Positions 35,360-38,751 of a stretch of 38,751 nt of DNA are shown piece after piece; the stretch's first letter is position 1; the number at the start of each line of letters is the position of its first letter. The stretch comes from Geodermatophilus chilensis (lineage in GTDB: Bacteria > Actinomycetota > Actinomycetes > Mycobacteriales > Geodermatophilaceae). Both the position numbers and the translations under genes were made by a program. Where the stretch lies: contig NZ_NVPT01000026.1 of NCBI RefSeq assembly GCF_002802985.1, positions 1 through 38,751 on the forward strand, in the 5' to 3' direction. The notes below the pieces were generated by a model that was given only the letters and a program-made list of their open reading frames with translations, ran no database searches and was not told where the DNA came from.

Positions 35360-36354
35360 CGACCGCACCCACGACCACCGAGCGGATGACCCGGCTGCTC
35401 TCGCTGGTGCCGTACCTCACCGCCCGCCCCGAGGGGGTGCCGCTGGCCGAGGTGGCCCGCGACTTCGGCGTCCCCGAGCGGCAGCTGCGCCGTGACATGG
35501 AACTGCTGTGGATGTGCGGCCTGCCCGGCTACGGGCCCGGCGACCTCATCGACCTGGCCTTCGAGGGCGACCGCGTGCGGGTCACCTTCACCGCTGGCAT
35601 GGTCCGCCCGCTGCGGCTGACCACCGACGAGGCCGTCGCGCTGGTCGTCGCGCTGCGCGCCCTGCTCGAGCTGCCCGGCCTGGCCGAGCGGGAGGCGGTC
35701 AGCCGCGCGCTGGCCAAGGTCTCGGCCGCCGCCGGGCACGCCGCGCAGCGGGGAACCCCGGTGGCCCTGTCGGTGGACGCCCAGGAACAGGCGCTGGCCG
35801 TCGTCCGGGAGGGGCTCGAGCGCAAGCGGGCGCTGCACCTGCACTACTACGTGCCCACCCGCGACGAGCGCACCGAGCGCACCGTCGACCCGCTGCGGCT
35901 GCTGCTGGTCGACGGCCGCTGGTACCTGGAGGCCTGGTCGCGGGAGGTCGGCGGCGTCCGGCTGTTCCGACTGGACCGGATCGACGACGTCGAGGTCCTC
36001 GCCCAGCCGTCGGCGCCCCCGCCGGGACTGCCGCTGCGCGACGTCGACGCCGGGCTCTACCAGCCCGAGCCGGGCTCGCCGGTGGTGCGGCTGCGGCTGG
36101 CCCGCACCGCCCGCTGGGTGGCCGAGTACTACCCGGTGGAGGACGTGCGCGAGGTCGAGGACCCGCCCGGCGGTCTCGCGGTCGCCCTGCGCACCGCCGA
36201 CATGGCCTGGGCGCGCCGGCTGGTCGCCTCCCTCGGCGGGGCGGCCACCGTCGACGAGCCGGCCGGGCTGGCCGCGGCCGTCGCCGCCGACGCCCGGGCG
36301 GCGCTCAGCCGATATGCACCCGGTGGACAGCTGCCGTCCACCTCGGGCGACTAG
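35356..36354 (+). CDS. pafC: WYL-domain transcriptional regulator PafC
   Basis: 332 residues, homologous partner of PafB. The N-terminal winged helix is RMTRLLSLVPYLTARPEGVPLAEVARDFGVPERQLRRDMELLWMCGLPGY, followed by ITDEA-type helices (TTDEAVALVVALRALLEL). The WYL domain is KRALHLHYYVPTRDERTERTVDPLRLLLVDGRWYLEAWSREV, and the C-terminal WCX region is RLRLARTARWVAEYYPVEDV. It acts with PafB on DNA-damage-response promoters. The GTG start overlaps the pafB stop, and the gene ends 10 nt before the next GTG. Confidence 0.95.
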   Translation: MTTAPTTTERMTRLLSLVPYLTARPEGVPLAEVARDFGVPERQLRRDMELLWMCGLPGYGPGDLIDLAFEGDRVRVTFTAGMVRPLRLTTDEAVALVVALRALLELPGLAEREAVSRALAKVSAAAGHAAQRGTPVALSVDAQEQALAVVREGLERKRALHLHYYVPTRDERTERTVDPLRLLLVDGRWYLEAWSREVGGVRLFRLDRIDDVEVLAQPSAPPPGLPLRDVDAGLYQPEPGSPVVRLRLARTARWVAEYYPVEDVREVEDPPGGLAVALRTADMAWARRLVASLGGAATVDEPAGLAAAVAADARAALSRYAPGGQLPSTSGD

Positions 36355-36357
36355 GGT
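36352..36357 (+). promoter_or_regulatory. -10-like element (TAGGGT) at the pafC 3' end
   Basis: TAGGGT starts within the pafC stop codon (TAG at 36352-36354) and sits 7 nt before GTG at 36365, fitting a leaderless small gene. Confidence 0.45.
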
Positions 36358-36364
36358 CGCGGCC

Positions 36365-36559
36365 GTGCTGCTGACCGTCGTGTGGATCGCCGTCGCCGTC
36401 CTGGCCCTCGTCGTGCTGGGCGCGCTGGCGTACGGGGTGCTCGGCGCCGCCGGCCGGCTGCGCCGGGAACTCGCCGCCTTCGAACGCGAGGTCCGGCCGC
36501 TGCTCACCGAGGCGCAGGGGACCGCCGCGCGCGCCGCGCAGGTGCAGCGTCCCTCCTGA
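36365..36559 (+). CDS. Small single-pass membrane protein between pafC and tatA
   Basis: 64 residues. One hydrophobic helix (LLTVVWIAVAVLALVVLGALAYGVLG) is followed by an amphipathic helix GRLRRELAAFEREVRPLLTEAQGTAARAAQVQRP. The layout is like that of TatB/TatA-type or cell-division accessory proteins but lacks the FGxxxLP hinge, so it is not a Tat protein. Codons have G/C in nearly every third position. It lies 10 nt after pafC with its own -10, and 81 nt before tatA. Function unknown. Confidence 0.65.
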   Translation: MLLTVVWIAVAVLALVVLGALAYGVLGAAGRLRRELAAFEREVRPLLTEAQGTAARAAQVQRPS

Positions 36560-36602
36560 CCGCACCCCCCGTTTCGGGGGCGGCAGGACGCCTGCGGCCA
36601 CG

Positions 36603-36608
36603 TAGCAT
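36603..36608 (+). promoter_or_regulatory. -10 element (TAGCAT) of tatA
   Basis: TAGCAT would start transcription at about 36615, leaving a leader of about 26 nt with GGAGG at 36631-36635. Confidence 0.45.
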
Positions 36609-36640
36609 CGACGACGCCACCCGCTGACCTGGAGGACGAC

Positions 36641-36967
36641 ATGGCCGGACTCGGCCCGCTGGAGATCGGCCTGATCATCCTGGCCATCCTGCTGCTCTTC
36701 GGCTACAAGAAGCTGCCGGACGCCTCGCGTTCGCTGGGCCGCTCGCTGCGCATCTTCAAGGGTGAGATGAAGGGCATGAAGGACGACGACGTCCGCACCA
36801 AGGACGCCGCCAAGACCTCCCCGGTGCGCGGTGAGGTCCTCCCGCCGGCGACGGCGGCCGACCGCGAGCGCGAGGCCCTCGAGGCCGAGGCGCGGGCCGC
36901 GGAGGCCCGGGCCGCCGAGCTGCGGGCGCGTGCCACGCAGCCCGGCCCGGCCGACAGCACCCGCTGA
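36641..36967 (+). CDS. tatA: Twin-arginine translocase subunit TatA
   Basis: 108 residues. Short membrane helix LGPLEIGLIILAILLLFG, hinge FGYKKLPDASRSLGRSLRIFKGEMKGM (amphipathic helix with the conserved FG..KLP), then a charged, Ala/Glu/Arg-rich tail (AADREREALEAEARAAEARAAELRARA) likely helical. TatA oligomers form the pore for folded proteins carrying twin-arginine signals. GGAGGACGAC precedes the ATG. tatC starts 20 nt after its stop, forming the usual tatAC operon beside pafBC. Confidence 0.95.
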   Translation: MAGLGPLEIGLIILAILLLFGYKKLPDASRSLGRSLRIFKGEMKGMKDDDVRTKDAAKTSPVRGEVLPPATAADREREALEAEARAAEARAAELRARATQPGPADSTR

Positions 36968-36987
36968 CCCCAGCTCCCGGCACCACC

Positions 36988-37962
36988 ATGAGCGACCGCA
37001 GCACGGGTGACGCAGCCCGGAGGCGGCCCGGCCTGCGCCGGCGCCGTCCGCCGCGTGACCCCGCCGCGACGATGACGCTGGTCGCGCACCTTACCGAGCT
37101 GCGCAACCGGATCGCCAAGGCGCTGTTCGCGCTGCTGGTCGCCACGGCCGTCGCGTTCTGGTGGTACGAGCACGGCCTCGGTGACTTCATCCGGGCGCCC
37201 TACTGCGACCTGCCTGCGGGCCTGCGGTTCACGCAGGGCAGCGAGCAGGAGTGCGGCCTGCTCATCACCGACGTCCTCGGCGGCGTCTTCATCCGGCTCA
37301 AGGTCAGCTTCCTCTGCGGTGCGGTGCTCTCCGCGCCGTTCTGGCTCTACCAGCTCTGGGCGTTCATCACGCCGGGGCTCAAGCGCAGCGAGAAGCGCTA
37401 CGGCTTCGGCTTCGTCGCGGTCTCCTCGCTGCTGTTCGCGCTGGGCGCCACGCTGGCCTACGTCTCGCTGTCGGCGGGCCTGGAGCTGCTGCTCGGGCTG
37501 GCCGGCAGCGGCACGGTCATCGCGCTGACCGCGCAGGACTACATCGGCTTCGCCCTCTCCCTGCTGGTCGCGTTCGGGGTGAGCTTCGAGGTGCCGCTGG
37601 TGGCGGTGGCGCTCAACCTGGTCGGCGTCCTCTCCTACGAGGCGCTGCGCGGCGCCCGGCGGTGGATCTTCTTCCTGACCATCGTCTTCGCCGCGTTCGT
37701 CACGCCGACGCAGGACCCGTTCACCATGCTGCTCATGGCCGGGCCGATGATCGTGCTCTTCGAACTCGCCATCCAGGTGGCCCGGTTCGTCGACCGGCGC
37801 CGCGCCAAGCGGGCCGCGGTCGAGCACTTCCACGACCTCTCCGACGACGAGGCCTCGCCGCTGAACGCCGCGCCGTCCGCGTTCGACGTCGCCCCCACCG
37901 CCTACGACGACCTGCGCCGGGAGGACGACGCCGCACCGCGGCTCGGGTCCGGGGGGCGCTGA
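36988..37962 (+). CDS. tatC: Twin-arginine translocase subunit TatC
   Basis: 324-residue receptor for twin-arginine signal peptides. A basic N-terminal extension precedes MTLVAHLTELRNRIAKALFALL, the conserved HLxELRxR motif with the signal-binding Glu. The loop IRLKVSFLCGAVLSAPFWLYQLWAFITPGLKRSEKRYG carries the family signature, and later helices include FVAVSSLLFALGATLAY, YIGFALSLLVAFGVSFEVPLV and IFFLTIVFAAFVTPTQDP. Six membrane helices are expected. The C-terminal tail is acidic and longer than in E. coli. The same gene order pafC-tatA-tatC is recalled in mycobacteria. Confidence 0.96.
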   Translation: MSDRSTGDAARRRPGLRRRRPPRDPAATMTLVAHLTELRNRIAKALFALLVATAVAFWWYEHGLGDFIRAPYCDLPAGLRFTQGSEQECGLLITDVLGGVFIRLKVSFLCGAVLSAPFWLYQLWAFITPGLKRSEKRYGFGFVAVSSLLFALGATLAYVSLSAGLELLLGLAGSGTVIALTAQDYIGFALSLLVAFGVSFEVPLVAVALNLVGVLSYEALRGARRWIFFLTIVFAAFVTPTQDPFTMLLMAGPMIVLFELAIQVARFVDRRRAKRAAVEHFHDLSDDEASPLNAAPSAFDVAPTAYDDLRREDDAAPRLGSGGR

Positions 37963-37976
37963 GCCGCCGACGGCCT

Positions 37977-38044
37977 CAGGCCGGCTGCGCGGGCCACGAC
38001 TTCAGGCGGGCTGCGCCGGCCACGACTTCAGGCCGGCTGCGCCG
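37977..38044 (+). repeat. 26-bp tandem repeat, about 2.6 copies, after tatC
   Basis: CAGGCCGGCTGCGC recurs at 37977, 38003 and 38029 (one copy CAGGCGGG), with a period of 26 bp including GGCCACGACTT. On the minus strand each unit encodes the end of the neighbouring small gene (AQPA then a stop), so the 3' end of that gene has been duplicated. Confidence 0.75.
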
Positions 38045-38360
38045 TCAGGGCCGACGTGAGCTGCTCCACCAGCCGGCTGCGCGGCGGCGCGGCGAACCCC
38101 TCCGTCGGCCCGGGGACGGACCCACCGGGGGCCGGACGGCCCGGCGCCCGGCCCGCGGCCAGCAGCTCGGCCACCCGCGGGTGCACGGCCTCCAGCGCGG
38201 TCGGCGGGGCGGCCACGTGCATGTGCCGCGGCACCGCCCGACCCACCACCGGGTCGGCGCCGGCCGCGGCGAGCACCAGCAGGGTGGGCAGCGTCCCGCC
38301 CGGCGCCGCCGGCGGGCTGGGGGACCGGCCGTCCCGGACGGCCCGTCGTGACGTCTTCAT
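38028..38360 (-). CDS. Small hypothetical protein on the opposite strand to tatC
   Basis: 110 residues, not recognised. It reads KTSRRAVRDGRSPSPP, then LPTLLVLAAAGADPVVGRAVPRHMHVAAPPTALEAVHPRVAELLAAGR, a Pro/Gly-rich linker, and SRLVEQLTSALTAQPA. Evidence for coding is that in this frame almost every third codon base is G or C over more than 90 codons, while the other frames are mixed. AGGTG precedes the ATG at 38360. Its last codons lie in the 26-bp tandem repeat. It is convergent with tatC and divergent from the kinase-like gene. Confidence 0.5.
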   Translation of the reverse strand: MKTSRRAVRDGRSPSPPAAPGGTLPTLLVLAAAGADPVVGRAVPRHMHVAAPPTALEAVHPRVAELLAAGRAPGRPAPGGSVPGPTEGFAAPPRSRLVEQLTSALTAQPA

Positions 38361-38462
38361 CACCTGGCCGTCGGGCACGGATCCGGTCTCCCAGGCGGGA
38401 TCCGCGACGACAACCGTCCCTGGTCGCGCCCGGCTGCGACTCCCGGCGCGCGCCGCAGGTCG

Positions 38463-38468
38463 TAGGGT
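38463..38468 (+). promoter_or_regulatory. -10 element (TAGGGT) of the kinase-like gene
   Basis: TAGGGT gives a start at about 38475 and a leader of about 32 nt with GGAGGA at 38495-38500 before the ATG. Confidence 0.45.
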
Positions 38469-38506
38469 CCGGGCGCCCGACCCCCCCGACCTGCGGAGGA
38501 GCACGC

Positions 38507-38646
38507 ATGCCCGCTGCCGAGGTCGCCGTCCTGGTCAGCCCGGCGGCCGGCCGCGGGCGGGCCCGCGCCGCCGCGGCTGCGGTGCTCGACGTGCTGCGGG
38601 CCGCCGGGCTGACCCCGCGGGTGCTGCCCGCGACCACCCGCGCCGC
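38507..38646 (+). CDS. Diacylglycerol/lipid kinase-like protein, N-terminal fragment
   Basis: Only about 46 genuine codons remain: PAAEVAVLVSPAAGRGRARA, then an Ala-rich helix and VLRAAGLTPRVLPATTRA. This matches the start of DagK/YegS-type lipid kinases (VLVNPxAGxGRA for the nucleotide loop). GGAGGA 6 nt upstream supports the ATG. The gene is cut because the sequence from about 38647 on is adapter and low-quality read, so the open frame continuing to 38713 is not real protein. A kinase gene after tatC is the usual actinobacterial order as I recall it. Confidence 0.7.
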
Positions 38647-38751
38647 CACATCTGACGCTGCCGTCGACTCCTGCCCTTCAGCCCTCTCTGCCCGCCCGAT
38701 CCTGTATCAATAACCTCACTAACCCCTGCCCTCCTGTCGGACCTCTCGCGC
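38647..38751 (+). other. Sequencing-adapter read-through at contig end (artefact)
   Basis: CACATCTGACGCTGCCG (38647-38663) is identical to part of the Illumina Nextera transposase adapter, and the next four bases TCGA differ from adapter ACGA by one. The rest, to 38751, loses the high-GC character and becomes C/T-rich with TAA runs, as expected from error-prone read-through past the index. It should be trimmed and not annotated as genome. Confidence 0.85.

Noticed and set aside
36365-36559. Small membrane protein as TatB
   Set aside because: It lacks the FGxxKLP hinge and conserved Glu of TatB; only the general layout is similar.
38348-38713. Complete 121-codon protein at the right end
   Set aside because: Its C-terminal part is translated adapter sequence, and its N-terminal part precedes the ribosome-binding site and ATG at 38507.

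Overview
This is a very GC-rich (roughly three-quarters G+C) actinobacterial chromosome segment. Codon use, GTG starts, leaderless promoters, mycothiol genes and a Pup-proteasome locus all point to Actinomycetota; gene content and style suggest something close to Geodermatophilaceae (Blastococcus, Geodermatophilus, Modestobacter), but that placement is inference. Gene order follows, as I recall it, the Mycobacterium tuberculosis Rv2137c-Rv2092c block: uppP, histidine phosphatase, DUF3090, mshC, PAC2, metH, RecB-like nuclease, trmI, arc/mpa, dop, pup, prcB, prcA, pafA, pafB, pafC, tatA, tatC. No rRNA, tRNA or CRISPR array was found.

Layout. 1-166: end of an IS5-type insertion sequence, cut by the contig edge. 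231-3190: a RecD2-like helicase translationally coupled to an aldo/keto reductase (minus strand). 3293-6441: a possible leaderless leader peptide, uppP, then the phosphatase / DUF3090 / SCO1664-family trio. 6522-10147: VOC protein, a DinB/maleylpyruvate-isomerase-type protein, mshC (mycothiol ligase) and a dGTPase-like HD protein. 10343-17110: PAC2 protein, cobalamin-dependent methionine synthase, HAD phosphatase, amidohydrolase. 17255-19219: RecB-type nuclease and trmI, divergent. 19393-25693: proteasome core locus arc-dop-pup-(HNH endonuclease)-prcB-prcA. 25732-30721: small membrane protein, a MerR-type regulator, and a divergent three-gene membrane/cupredoxin operon plus a small hypothetical. 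30803-36354: pafA, a frameshifted SDR gene, DUF3866, pafB, pafC. 36365-38751: small membrane protein, tatA, tatC, an unrecognised small minus-strand gene, and the first codons of a diacylglycerol-kinase-like gene that run into sequencing-adapter sequence at the contig end.

How it works together. PafA ligates Pup to lysines; Dop deamidates the Gly-Gly-Gln end of Pup and can remove it; Arc/Mpa unfolds pupylated proteins into the PrcA/PrcB 20S core. PafB and PafC are WYL-domain regulators of the mycobacterial DNA-damage response. MshC makes mycothiol, which the neighbouring DinB-type protein may use. TatA/TatC export folded proteins.

The most interesting signals are: (1) an endonuclease-VII-type HNH gene with foreign codon use wedged between pup and prcB, its start codon inside a perfect 7-bp hairpin stem and its 3' end overlapping prcB; (2) a MerR-controlled membrane/cupredoxin operon of unknown function, with a perfect palindrome in the divergent promoter; (3) two families of dispersed intergenic palindromes at gene ends; (4) a pervasive leaderless promoter architecture (TAnnnT 6-8 nt before GTG/ATG); and (5) artefacts to be aware of: a 2-nt frameshift in the SDR gene and Nextera-like adapter sequence at the right end.
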